Shown one piece after another: positions 34,301 to 41,967 of a DNA stretch of 64,000 nt. The notes below the pieces were generated by a model. The model saw only the letters and a list, made by a program, of their open reading frames with translations, searched no databases and had not been told where the DNA came from. Position 1 is the first letter of the stretch. Every line of letters begins with the position of its first letter. A program made the translations under genes and the position numbers. This DNA comes from Amycolatopsis lurida (GTDB taxonomy: Bacteria > Actinomycetota > Actinomycetes > Mycobacteriales > Pseudonocardiaceae): contig NZ_FNTA01000004.1 in the NCBI RefSeq assembly GCF_900105055.1, positions 1,860,001 through 1,924,000 on the forward strand, given 5' to 3'.

Positions 34301-34727
34301 CGCCGCTGGCGTTGATGTCGAAGAAGTCCCCGTTGACCCCGGCGACCGCACCGGACCTGGCCACCTGCTGCGAAAGCGGTGTCCGCGCGGAAACCGTGCC
34401 GGGGCTGAGGTACGTCGGTTTGAGGGTCTTGCTGGTGAGGTCGACGGCGAGGGTGTCGCCGCGGATCCAGCCCGCCGGGTCGTAGCGGTCGAACTCGGTG
34501 AGGCTCAGACCGGGTGCCACGCGCGAAGTCGCGCTGGTGGTGACGAGGCCGTCGTCGGGCGCGGCCACGGCGTACGCGGACGGCCCCTCCTTCGCCGAGG
34601 ACGCCGCGGGGGCGGCTTCGATGGGCGCCGGACCGAGCGGAGCGGCCAAGGGATCGGCGTGCGCCGGTGCGGCGACGAACAATCCGGGCAGCAGGGCAGC
34701 GAGCAGCAATAAGCGTGAATTTCTCAC
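31365..34727 (-). CDS. Secreted phosphodiester glycosidase-metallophosphoesterase
   Basis: A very large exported hydrolase, about 1120 residues. After a signal peptide (VRNSRLLLLAALLPGLFVAA...AHA) come an NAGPA-type phosphodiester glycosidase domain (about 100-410; GVNGDFFDINASGAPIGVGI, DDALNLDGGGSSTMLA), a spacer of Ig-like or carbohydrate-binding beta domains (about 420-790), a calcineurin-type metallophosphoesterase (about 805-1050; VVSDAQF, INGDFVDRG, VPGNHEADGG, AMHHPV, SHAG) and a short C-terminal beta domain. GTG 34727 with GGGG upstream is preferred to GTG 34739. The substrate may be a phosphodiester-linked wall glycan such as teichoic acid; this is inference. Confidence 0.88.
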   Translation of the reverse strand: MRNSRLLLLAALLPGLFVAAPAHADPLAAPLGPAPIEAAPAASSAKEGPSAYAVAAPDDGLVTTSATSRVAPGLSLTEFDRYDPAGWIRGDTLAVDLTSKTLKPTYLSPGTVSARTPLSQQVARSGAVAGVNGDFFDINASGAPIGVGIDAGKLQTAPARGHNLTASITEEGKARLAEVFLDASVTLPDGRAVPATNFNSPVLSGDAVGVYTPLWGASSRRTSVAGAQRVVEVEVSGGVVTQVRPQPADGPIAAGATILLARDGGVDTLSGLKTGDRVGVTYAPKSDAGKLSVSIGGNKVLLRDGAVQPVDNVAMHPRTAVGFSADGTKMWLATVDGRQADSRGMTELELARHMKSLGADDALNLDGGGSSTMLAREEGEKAPLVRNSPSDGGERLVPNGIGVATTPGSGRLTGFAPRPVQDTADATRVLSGLTRKLAAGGHDETGAAVDAHVQWLSTNPSRGTVTDGLFTAHADRFRPDAPANVDVYAKHGGVRGKTTLNVLGSPVRLGTSTEQVALSGEGAKSTFKVFGYDADGYGTWIEPDDVKLDYDPAVVKIEPSGDGFAVTALKASGASAITATAGGKVTHLAASVGTESRVAAYLDGPSGWTASVFPAVVGAALSEAPGRDGGRGLALDYRLNGTNATRAAYVNSAAPIALPSGTQRVGLWVNGDAKGAWLRAELRDAANVPSVVDLSLSVDWTGWRYVRAAVPAGLPDGQRLTKFYAVENVPAQQYEGRLVFDDLTFEVAPAAAVPADPAPRDPALITDGAATGGLRIAVVSDAQFTADQPDGPLVAQARRALREAVAAKPDLVLINGDFVDRGTAADFVLARSIIDEELVGKAPWYYVPGNHEADGGHGLAEFQAAFGETHRVADVAGIRLVLMDSSRGSLRAGGFDQIRMLREALDGAKADRRIRGVVVAMHHPVKDPSPTGNSQLADRKEAAMLTGWLTAFERESGKQTAAIASHAGVFNLSRVDGVPYLVNGNSGKSPAAAPGDGGFVGWTMVRFEPGDKAQPVRFETRPNVDALTVSGPSSLARGEKADVRAVVTQGARQVPVSYPVSADWKGGWGTHVAGGSLPAMPWDVASFDPATGVLTALRPGTASLSVTVNGVTRSLSVTVR

Positions 34728-34837
34728 GAAGTACCCCACGATCGAGTGATAGGCAGCTCAGCTCAGCACAGCGGACGCGAGCCGCCAGGAGAAGACCCCG
34801 GGGTGAACGTGAACCGAACGGCGTAGGGCGCCGAAGG

Positions 34838-35581
34838 TCAGGGCGTCACGGGCCCGGCGAGAAAGGTCTCGGCCGCCTCGACGTCACCGGTGATCTTGAT
34901 ACCCGAAGCGGCGAGCTCGATCCGTTGCCATAGCAGCAGATCCAGCCCTTCCGCGGGCCCTTCGACGACGGCATCCGCCGCTTCGGCGGGGTTCGCCTGC
35001 CGCGAGCCGGGGACGTCGGTCTCACCCGGCGGTGTGATCAACCAGGCGTGTCCGGTGTCGGATGTCTTCAGCAGCAACGGAACGTTGACCACCGGCGGGG
35101 TGTGCCAGCGCTTCACCTTAGGCAGCATGCCGAGGAGGACCTCGTCCACGCCGTCGGCGGCGAGGGACGGGTCCAGGGTGTATTCGGTACCTGCCGCGCG
35201 ATGTGCGTCGAGCAGGTGCACCGCGGTCTCGTGAACCTGGCGGCGGAACCAGAAGGACTTGGTCTTGGCGGCGGCGGTGAAGTTCCAGGCGCCGTCCTGA
35301 GGAGCCGCCTCGCTCAGCGCCTCGATGAGTTCGTCCGCGCTTTCGCGGTACCAGGGGGCGAGATCCACGCCCGGTTCGGCGTCGAGGTCCTGCGGGGCAG
35401 GCTCGCCTGTGCGCACGATCCCGGCCGCCCAGCGGTGGACGTTGCCGAGGTGGACGACCAGGTCACGCAGGCGCCACTCGCCGCAGCACGGCACGGGCGC
35501 GGCGTGGTCCCCGGTGCTCGCGACCCGGGCGAAACCGGTGGTGAGCTCCCGCAAGCGCTCCAGGTACTCGTCCGGTGTCAT
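34838..35581 (-). CDS. Maleylpyruvate isomerase family (DinB-like) protein
   Basis: A 247-residue cytosolic protein of the mycothiol-dependent maleylpyruvate isomerase/TIGR03083 group. The N-terminal DinB-like helical bundle contains CCGEWRLRDLVVHLGNVHRW, with the metal-ligand histidines of HLGNVH and RRQVHETAVHLLDAHRA; a small C-terminal domain follows (PAEGLDLLLWQRI). The family includes metal enzymes using mycothiol and many of unknown substrate. It is isolated between ndk and the large phosphoesterase. Confidence 0.85.
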   Translation of the reverse strand: MTPDEYLERLRELTTGFARVASTGDHAAPVPCCGEWRLRDLVVHLGNVHRWAAGIVRTGEPAPQDLDAEPGVDLAPWYRESADELIEALSEAAPQDGAWNFTAAAKTKSFWFRRQVHETAVHLLDAHRAAGTEYTLDPSLAADGVDEVLLGMLPKVKRWHTPPVVNVPLLLKTSDTGHAWLITPPGETDVPGSRQANPAEAADAVVEGPAEGLDLLLWQRIELAASGIKITGDVEAAETFLAGPVTP

Positions 35582-35596
35582 CGTGCTCCCCAGGTT

Positions 35597-35629
35597 CGTG
35601 GACGGCGCGGAGCTCCCGCGCCGTCCACG
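35597..35629 (-). terminator. Terminator downstream of ndk
   Basis: A 14-bp perfect inverted repeat (35597-35610 and 35616-35629, 5-base loop) begins 6 bases after the ndk stop on the minus strand. There is no T-tract. It also lies only 15 bases upstream of the maleylpyruvate isomerase family start, so it separates the two genes. Confidence 0.8.
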
Positions 35630-35635
35630 ATTCTG

Positions 35636-36046
35636 TCAGACCTCGGGGAACCAGAGCTTGAGCTCGCGCTCGGCCGACTCCGGCGAGTCCGAACCGTGCA
35701 CCAGGTTGTACTGGGTCTCCAGCGCGAAGTCGCCGCGCAGGGTGCCCGGGGTGGCCTTCTCGACCGGGTCGGTGCCGCCGGCGAGCTGACGGAACGCGGC
35801 GATGGCGCGCGGGCCCTCGACGGCGATCGCGACCAGCGGGCCCGAGGTGATGAACTCGAGGAGGTCGCCGAAGAACGGACGCTCCTTGTGCTCGGCGTAG
35901 TGCTCCTCGGCGACCGAGCGCTCGACGGTGCGCAGTTCGAGGGCGGCGAGCTTCAGGCCCTTGCGCTCGATGCGAGCGATGACCTCGCCGACGAGGCCGC
36001 GCGCGACGCCATCGGGCTTGACGAGGACCAGCGTGCGTTCAGTCAC
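35636..36046 (-). CDS. ndk: Nucleoside diphosphate kinase
   Basis: Transfers the gamma-phosphate of ATP to nucleoside diphosphates through a phosphohistidine. The 136-residue product has the N-terminal [20 protein letters not shown] and the active-site histidine in [15 protein letters not shown]. Full length for the bacterial enzyme. In many actinobacteria ndk lies near folC, valS and the DUF4233 gene; here it is about 6 kb away with several hydrolase genes between. Confidence 0.98.
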   Translation of the reverse strand: MTERTLVLVKPDGVARGLVGEVIARIERKGLKLAALELRTVERSVAEEHYAEHKERPFFGDLLEFITSGPLVAIAVEGPRAIAAFRQLAGGTDPVEKATPGTLRGDFALETQYNLVHGSDSPESAERELKLWFPEV

Positions 36047-36110
36047 GGCGGTATTTCTCCTTGGGTGGGTTTCGTGCTATTCGCCCGGAGCCTACTGGGT
36101 GCTTCGCAGC

Positions 36111-36458
36111 TCACTTCACTTCGGACCAGGGAATGGCCTCGATGCGTTCGAGGTGCTCTTCGCCCCACTCCCCGAGGGCGGCCATCGCGGTGTTCAGGGA
36201 ATCCCCGAATCCGGTCAGCGAGTACTCCACCTTCGGCGGAACCTGGTGGTACACCTCGCGATGCAGCAGTCCGGTGGTCTCCATCTCGCGCAGTTGCAGG
36301 ATCAGCACCCGCTCGCTGATGCCCGGCACCGCGCGTCGCAGCTCCCCGAAACGCAGCGGCCCGTCCTGGAGCGCGAACAGGATGAGCCCTTTCCATTTGC
36401 CGCCCATGACGGCGATCGCGGCGTCGAGGCCGCAGGTGAACGTCCGGTTCTTGGTCAT
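36111..36458 (-). CDS. HxlR family winged-helix transcriptional regulator
   Basis: A 115-residue HxlR-type regulator (FTCGLDAAIAVMGGKWKGLI, LRFGELRRAVPGISERVLIL, LTGFGDSLNTAMAALGEWG). The conserved N-terminal Cys (TFTCGLD) is the redox- or electrophile-sensing residue in members such as YodB and HypR. ATG 36458 is the most consistent start; an upstream extension to 36491 is possible. It is divergent from the imine-reductase-like gene, which it probably controls through TACC/GGTA half-sites in the shared promoter. Confidence 0.9.
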   Translation of the reverse strand: MTKNRTFTCGLDAAIAVMGGKWKGLILFALQDGPLRFGELRRAVPGISERVLILQLREMETTGLLHREVYHQVPPKVEYSLTGFGDSLNTAMAALGEWGEEHLERIEAIPWSEVK

Positions 36459-36468
36459 CGCTTCACAT

Positions 36469-36505
36469 ACCTTTTTGTCGGTACCCGGCAAAATTGTAGG
36501 TACTT
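36469..36505. promoter_or_regulatory. TACC/GGTA half-sites, candidate HxlR operator
   Basis: The HxlR/oxidoreductase gap contains alternating half-sites TACC (about 36469), GGTACC (about 36480) and GGTAC (about 36500) around AT-rich spacers (TTTTTGTC, CGGCAAAATTGTA). Such spaced inverted repeats are usual for HxlR/MarR-type binding. Positions are approximate and binding is inferred. Confidence 0.4.
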
Positions 36506-36569
36506 GATCGAATGTACGCGACCGCCCAGCATGGAGTCATCCCGAAGATTCCTTTGACTGGAGCGAAAA

Positions 36570-37463
36570 ATGCCGAAGACGCCGGTGACCGTCGTGGGCC
36601 TCGGTTCGATGGGTTCGGCCCTGGCGGACGCCTTCCTGGCGGCCGGGCATCCGACCACCGTGTGGAACAGGACGGCCTCGAAGGCCGAGCCGCTGGTCGC
36701 GCGTGGAGCGATCCTGGCCGCGACGGCCGGGGACGCGGTGCGGGCGAGCCCGTTGACCATCACCTGCCTGACCACCTACGAAGACACGCGCGCGGCCTTG
36801 GAAGCGGCCTCACTGACCGGCCACGCTTTGGTGACCTTGAACAGCGGCTCACCGGCGGAGGCGCGCCGGATGGCTGAATGGGCGAAGGAGCACGGCGCGC
36901 GATACCTCGACGGGGCGATCAAGAACGTGCCGTCGGCCGTGGGAGCGCCGGACACGCTGCTGTACTACGGCGGCGACAAGACCGTTTTCGACGAGCACCT
37001 GGAGACGTTGCGGGTACTCGGCGGCGACACCGTCCATCTCGGCGAGGAGACCGATCTGGCGGCGCTGTACGAAACTGCCGTCGGCGGCACCCTGTTGCCC
37101 GCGCTGGTCGGGTTCTTCCAGGGTGCCGCCGCGCTGCGGTCGCGGGGGCTCGCGGCCGAGTCGCTCTTGCCCTACGCCACCAAGTGGTTCGAGATGATCA
37201 TCTCGGTGCTTCCGGTGTTCACCAAGGAAATCGACAGCGGCGACTACTCGGATCCCGCGTCCTCGGTGGACATCTTCCACGCCGGCGCCGCCGCCGACCT
37301 CGGGCTGGCCGAGGAAGGCGTCGACGTCGCGTGGCAGCGGCCGATGCACGACCTCGTCCGGCGGGCCGTCGAGGCCGGGTACGGCGATCGCAGCATCTCG
37401 GTCCTGACCGAACTGCTCAGCGTTGGGGCGGCAGGATCTTCGACCACAGCGAAGCGCCCGTAG
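36570..37463 (+). CDS. NAD(P)-dependent oxidoreductase, imine reductase-like
   Basis: A 297-residue enzyme of the 3-hydroxyacid dehydrogenase/6-phosphogluconate dehydrogenase superfamily. It has the N-terminal Rossmann motif VTVVGLGSMGSALADAFLAA, an NRT phosphate-binding loop (WNRTASKAEPLV) that favours NADPH, and an all-helical C-terminal dimerisation domain with SSVDIFHAGAAADLGLAEE. The layout resembles bacterial imine reductases. The usual catalytic Lys position is not obvious, as in imine reductases. Divergent from HxlR. Its 3' end overlaps the convergent PhoD gene by 47 bases. Confidence 0.85.
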   Translation: MPKTPVTVVGLGSMGSALADAFLAAGHPTTVWNRTASKAEPLVARGAILAATAGDAVRASPLTITCLTTYEDTRAALEAASLTGHALVTLNSGSPAEARRMAEWAKEHGARYLDGAIKNVPSAVGAPDTLLYYGGDKTVFDEHLETLRVLGGDTVHLGEETDLAALYETAVGGTLLPALVGFFQGAAALRSRGLAAESLLPYATKWFEMIISVLPVFTKEIDSGDYSDPASSVDIFHAGAAADLGLAEEGVDVAWQRPMHDLVRRAVEAGYGDRSISVLTELLSVGAAGSSTTAKRP

Positions 37464-38973
37464 CGTCCCTCAGGTCGACTGTGAGGACGCCGCTCCGCCC
37501 GTCGATGTTCACCTCGCCGAAGTGCTGGAAACCGTCGGCGGGCGAGGTGTTCGCGGCGGGCGGGGCGTGCACGAACACCGCCTCCGGCCCGAAGGTCGGG
37601 TCGAGGGTGTTCGGGCCGAACGCGCCGGCGTTGAGCGGGCCGGAGACGAACTCCCAGAACGGGTCGAAATCGGGGAACGACGCACGATCCGGCGAGTAGT
37701 GGTGCGCCGCGGTGTAGTGCACGTCGGCGGTCAGCCAGACGACGTTGCGCACCCGGCGCCGCGAGATCTCCCGCAGCACCCAGGCGAGCTCGGTCTCGCG
37801 GCCGCCGGGCGCGCCGGGCAGGCCGTTGGCGACGCCCTCGATGGCCTTGCCGTCCGGGACGGTGAGCCCGATCGGGAGGTCGGCCTGGATGATCTTCCAG
37901 GTGGCGGTGCTGCGGTCGAGCGCGTCGACGAGCCAGCGGGCCTGACGGTCGCCGAGGACGCGGCCCGGCTTGGTCTGGTCCGAGGTGTTGGCGTCCTTGT
38001 AGGTCCGCATGTCCAGCACGAAGATCTCGGCGCGGGAACCGTGCCGGAAGTTGCGGTACACGCGGCCGTCGACGGCCTGGCGGCGGTCGATCGGGTGCCA
38101 TTCGTGGAACGCCTGGAACGCGCGGGCGGCGAGCACGTCGACCCGTTTCTCGGTGTATTCGGGGCGGTCGTTGAGGATCTCCCCGGGGTACCAGTTGTTC
38201 ACGACTTCGTGGTCGTCCCACTGGACGTAGGCGGGCACGTTCGCGGTGAAGCGCTTGAGGTTGTCGTCGAGGAGGTTGTAGGCGAACTGGCCGCGGTACT
38301 CGTCGAGTGTCTCGGCGACCTTCGCCTTCTCCGGGGTGACGATGTTGCGCCACACCCGCCCGCCGGGCAGCGCGACGGTCTCGGTGAGCGGCCCGTCGGC
38401 GTAGACCGTGTCTCCACAGTGGAGGAACAGATCGGGACGGCGGTCGGCCATCGCGCGGTAGATCGTCATCCCGCCGCGTTCGGGGTTGATGCCCCAGTTC
38501 TGCCCGGCGACGTCGCCGGACCACAGCAGCCGGACGTCCGACCGGCCGACCGGGGCGGTGGTGAAGCGGCCGGTGACGGCCTCGCTGCGAGCGCGGCCGT
38601 CGAGGTCTTCGGCGGTGACGCGGTAGTGCACCTCGGTCCCCGGCAGGAGGCCGGCGACGCGGACCTTGCCGGTACCGCCGGTCTCCGGGCTCATCACCGG
38701 ACCGCGCACGCGTCGCGCGTGGCGGAACGACGGATCCCTGGAGACCTCCACGATCAGGCGCGAAGGCCGGTCGGCGCGCGACCAGACGATGCCGGAACCG
38801 GTGGTGACGTCGCCGGACTGGACACCGTGGGTGAGCACCGGGCGGTCGCGGCGGAGGAGCGGGACGGCGTTCGCGGTCGCGGTTCCGGGGAGGAGCAGGC
38901 CGCCCGCGACCGCTCCGGCGCCGGTGAGACCGGCTTTGAGCAGCGTGCGGCGGTTGTGGTGGGTTGCGGTCAT
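37417..38973 (-). CDS. Alkaline phosphatase D (PhoD) family protein, Tat-exported
   Basis: Secreted phosphodiesterase/phosphatase of 518 residues. It has a twin-arginine signal (NRRTLLKAGLTGAGAVAGGL), a PhoD N-terminal beta domain (VLTHGVQSGDVTTGSGIVWS) and a metallophosphatase domain with LFLHCGDTVYADGP, YVQWDDHEVVNNWYPGE and WLTADVHYTAAHHYSP. PhoD enzymes are Ca/Fe-dependent, fold in the cytosol and release phosphate from esters or teichoic acids. No PhoP box was looked for in detail. The last 47 bases overlap the convergent oxidoreductase gene. Confidence 0.92.
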   Translation of the reverse strand: MTATHHNRRTLLKAGLTGAGAVAGGLLLPGTATANAVPLLRRDRPVLTHGVQSGDVTTGSGIVWSRADRPSRLIVEVSRDPSFRHARRVRGPVMSPETGGTGKVRVAGLLPGTEVHYRVTAEDLDGRARSEAVTGRFTTAPVGRSDVRLLWSGDVAGQNWGINPERGGMTIYRAMADRRPDLFLHCGDTVYADGPLTETVALPGGRVWRNIVTPEKAKVAETLDEYRGQFAYNLLDDNLKRFTANVPAYVQWDDHEVVNNWYPGEILNDRPEYTEKRVDVLAARAFQAFHEWHPIDRRQAVDGRVYRNFRHGSRAEIFVLDMRTYKDANTSDQTKPGRVLGDRQARWLVDALDRSTATWKIIQADLPIGLTVPDGKAIEGVANGLPGAPGGRETELAWVLREISRRRVRNVVWLTADVHYTAAHHYSPDRASFPDFDPFWEFVSGPLNAGAFGPNTLDPTFGPEAVFVHAPPAANTSPADGFQHFGEVNIDGRSGVLTVDLRDATGASLWSKILPPQR

Positions 38974-39132
38974 GGCGCGGTTCTATCCCGTGGTCACGGC
39001 CGGTGGGCCAACGGCGGTTGACCCGGTGATGAACGAACGGGCGGTAGCCGGCTCAACCGTTCGGTCGATGTCTCCCCGTGTCGGCGCCGGTACTTTCGAT
39101 CACGGGGATTGGTCGATCCGGATGGGGGAACG

Positions 39133-41514
39133 ATGCGAAGATTCCAGCGCGGTCTCGTGCTGCTCACGGCGGCTTTGGCGGTGTCGAGCCTGACGACGGG
39201 GGTCTCGTCGGCGGACGAGCTCGGCCGGTCGCGGGCGGTGATCCGGTACACCGAGTACGGCATCCCGCATATCGCGGCGAAGGATTTCGACGGTCTCGGC
39301 TACGGTTACGGGTTCGCCGCGGCCAAGGACAACATCTGCGAACTCGCGAACACCTATCTGACGGTGTCCGCGCGGCGCTCCGCGTACCTCGGCGCGGGCG
39401 GCCAGGGCAATCCGGCGATGAGCGAGGCGGAGAACAACCTCGACAGCGATCTGCACTTCCAGCGGATCAACGACTCGGGCGTGATCGAGCGGCTTCTCGC
39501 CCGGCCCGCGCCGCACGGCCCTCGGACAGAGGTGCGGGAGCTGGCGGCCGGCTACGTCGCGGGTTACAACGCGTACCTGAAACAGACCGGCGTCCAGCGG
39601 ATCACCGATCCGGTGTGCCGCGGCGCGGACTGGGTCCGGCCGATCACCGAACTCGACTTCTACCGGCACTTCTACGCCGTCACGTCGGTCGCCGGGCAGG
39701 GCTTGCTCGCAGACGACCTCGCCCGCACGCAGCCTCCGTCCACAAAGGACACCCCGGCCACGGGGCCGGAGTCGGCGCCGCGAATCGCCGATGGGCTCCG
39801 AAAGACCATGAAGACCGGCGAACTCGGCAGCAACGGCATCGCCGTCGGCGGCGACGGAACGAAGTCCGGCGGTGGCCTGCTGCTCGGGAACCCGCACTAT
39901 CCGTGGCAGGGCGGGCGCCGGTTCTGGCAGTCGCAGCTGACCATTCCCGGCCGGTTCGACGCCGCGGGCGGAAGCCTGCTGGGGCTCCCGATCCCGCAGA
40001 TCGGCCACAACGCCGACGTCGCCTGGACGCATACGGTGTCGACGGCGATCACGTTCGGCCTCTTCGAAGTACCGCTGGCACCCGGCGACCCGACGACGTA
40101 CCTGGTCGACGGGAAACCGGAGAAGATGACCGCGCAGGAGGTGAAGGTCGAGGTCCGCGAGCCGAACGGCGAGCGTCGGCAGGTCGCCCGCACCTTCTAC
40201 GGAACACGGTACGGCCAGGTCCTCGGTTCGGCGTTCGGCGTGCCCACGCCGTGGACGGCGAAGTCCGCGCACGCGCTGCGAGACGGGAACGCCGGTAACC
40301 TGCGCGGCCTCAACACCTGGTTCGAACTGGCCGGAGCACGCGGCACCACGGACGTCGCCAACGCGCTCGCGCGCACCCAAGGCGTCCCGTGGGTCAACAC
40401 CATCGCCACGGACAGGGCCGGAAACGCGCTCTACAGCGACATCCAGGTCGTCCCGCACGTCACCGACGAGCGGGCCGCGGACTGCGGGACCCCGCTGGGC
40501 CGGGCACTCTTCCCCGGCACCGGGCTCTCCATTTTGGACGGTTCGAAGTCGTCGTGCGACTGGGGTTCCGACCCGGGTTCCCTGGAACCGGGCCTGTTCG
40601 CGCCGTCCCGGCTGCCGCTGCAGCAGCGGCGCGACTACGAACTCAACGCCAACGACAGCGCCTGGCTCTCCAACGCCCGCGCACCGATCGCGCCGCTCCC
40701 CCGCATCGTCGGGACGACCGGCACCCAGCGGTCGGACCGGACACGGGAAGCGTTGATCGCCACCGAAGAAGGATTGGTGGGCAAGGGATTCACGCCGTCG
40801 TCGATGAAGGACATGCTGTACCGCGACCGAAGCCGCACCGCGGAACTCGCCGCCGCCGACACGGCCAAGATGTGCGCGGCCTTCCCCGGCGGGCAGGCTC
40901 CGTCCTCGTCGGGGCCCGTGCCCGTCGGCAACGCCTGCGCGACATTGGCCTCCTGGGACCGCACGTTCCGGCTCGAAAGCCGCGGCGCGCTCTTCTTCGA
41001 GCGGTTCGTGGACCGGATCGGCGGACTGCGGGGCATCTGGCAGGTCCCGTTCGACCCGAACCGGCCGGTCACCACGCCGAACACCCTCGCGACTGAAAAC
41101 CCGGACGTGCAGAAGGCCTTCGGTGACACGCTCGCGGAATTCCGTGCCAACGGCATCCCGGTCGACGGCAGGCTCGCCGATCACCAGACGGTGACCAGGG
41201 CCGGAAAACGGATCCCGATCCACGGCGGACCGGGCGACCTCGGGGTGCTGAACGTGATCACGGCACTGTGGGATCCGGCCAGGGGCAACCACGAGGTCGG
41301 CCACGGATCCAGCTACGTGCAGGTGGTCGGATTCGATGGCAAGGCCTGCCCGGACGTCTCGACGATCATGACGTACTCGCAGTCGACCGACGTCACGTCA
41401 CCGCATTTCGCCGACCAAACGCGGTTGTACTCGCGGGGCGGCTGGGTGACGGGACGGTTCTGCGCCGCGGACATCGCGAGGTCACCGGAGCTACGGGTGG
41501 TGAGGCTGCGCTGA
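39133..41514 (+). CDS. Penicillin acylase family Ntn-hydrolase (secreted)
   Basis: Exported N-terminal-nucleophile amidase of 793 residues. Signal peptide MRRFQRGLVLLTAALAVSSL, alpha chain with RYTEYGIPHIAAKDFDGLGY, then the autocleavage site ahead of Ser233 (ELGSNGIAVGG), followed by GLLLGNPHYPWQG and the oxyanion/Asn block ELNANDSAWLSNARAP. Relatives include penicillin G acylase, aculeacin A acylase and acyl-homoserine-lactone acylases, so substrates may be lipopeptides or quorum signals. ATG 39133 follows GGGGGAA. A family A palindrome lies between its stop and the DUF4233 gene. Confidence 0.92.
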   Translation: MRRFQRGLVLLTAALAVSSLTTGVSSADELGRSRAVIRYTEYGIPHIAAKDFDGLGYGYGFAAAKDNICELANTYLTVSARRSAYLGAGGQGNPAMSEAENNLDSDLHFQRINDSGVIERLLARPAPHGPRTEVRELAAGYVAGYNAYLKQTGVQRITDPVCRGADWVRPITELDFYRHFYAVTSVAGQGLLADDLARTQPPSTKDTPATGPESAPRIADGLRKTMKTGELGSNGIAVGGDGTKSGGGLLLGNPHYPWQGGRRFWQSQLTIPGRFDAAGGSLLGLPIPQIGHNADVAWTHTVSTAITFGLFEVPLAPGDPTTYLVDGKPEKMTAQEVKVEVREPNGERRQVARTFYGTRYGQVLGSAFGVPTPWTAKSAHALRDGNAGNLRGLNTWFELAGARGTTDVANALARTQGVPWVNTIATDRAGNALYSDIQVVPHVTDERAADCGTPLGRALFPGTGLSILDGSKSSCDWGSDPGSLEPGLFAPSRLPLQQRRDYELNANDSAWLSNARAPIAPLPRIVGTTGTQRSDRTREALIATEEGLVGKGFTPSSMKDMLYRDRSRTAELAAADTAKMCAAFPGGQAPSSSGPVPVGNACATLASWDRTFRLESRGALFFERFVDRIGGLRGIWQVPFDPNRPVTTPNTLATENPDVQKAFGDTLAEFRANGIPVDGRLADHQTVTRAGKRIPIHGGPGDLGVLNVITALWDPARGNHEVGHGSSYVQVVGFDGKACPDVSTIMTYSQSTDVTSPHFADQTRLYSRGGWVTGRFCAADIARSPELRVVRLR

Positions 41515-41520
41515 CAAAAG

Positions 41521-41566
41521 CTCGTGAGTGGTAAGGACGGTTAGAACCGTCTTTACCACTCACGAG
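41521..41566. repeat. Palindromic repeat family A, copy 2
   Basis: 22-bp arms (41521-41542 and 41545-41566) around an AG loop, between convergent stops at 41514 and 41569. The loop AG is the reverse complement of the CT in copies 1 and 3, so this copy is in the opposite orientation. One C-to-T change in the right arm (41551 region) leaves a G-U pair in RNA, so the hairpin is preserved. Confidence 0.95.
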
Positions 41567-41568
41567 GC

Positions 41569-41967
41569 CTACTGAGGTTGCTGTTGCTGGCTGGGCAGTG
41601 TCCCGGCCGCCATCCGCCGCGCCACATCGCGGCGCAGCCACAGCAGCCACAGCCAGATCCCGAGGAAGATCACCCCGAGGATCGCCACGGCGGGCAGCGC
41701 GACGAAGAAGGCGATCAGCGCGACCTGCAGCACCAGCACCGCGGGTACCGCCCACGGCTTCTTCAGGAAACCGCAGAGCACGATCAGCGCGACCGCGATG
41801 ACGATCACCGACCAGCCGGTGAGCGAGCCGACGCCGCCGCCGAGTTTCGCCACCACCGGCAGCGCGAGCGCGACGGTGATGCCCTCCATGATCAGGGATC
41901 CGGCCATCACACCGCGGAAGGACTTCATCGGATCCTTGGCCGGCGGCTTCGGGGTTTCGTCGGTCAC
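41569..41967 (-). CDS. DUF4233 membrane protein
   Basis: A 132-residue protein with four predicted membrane helices (for example GSLIMEGITVALALPVVAKL, VLVLQVALIAFFVALPAVAI) and a short Gln-rich C-terminal tail. It belongs to the DUF4233 family, which is found next to folC in actinobacteria; its function is unknown. The start overlaps the folC stop by 4 bases (ATGA), so it is translationally coupled to folC. Confidence 0.88.
   Translation of the reverse strand: MTDETPKPPAKDPMKSFRGVMAGSLIMEGITVALALPVVAKLGGGVGSLTGWSVIVIAVALIVLCGFLKKPWAVPAVLVLQVALIAFFVALPAVAILGVIFLGIWLWLLWLRRDVARRMAAGTLPSQQQQPQ

Noticed and set aside
39100..41304. 734-codon open frame on the minus strand opposite the penicillin acylase gene
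   Set aside because: Low-complexity Arg/Gly/Ala translation typical of GC-rich shadows; the plus frame has signal peptide, Ser233 and Ntn motifs.
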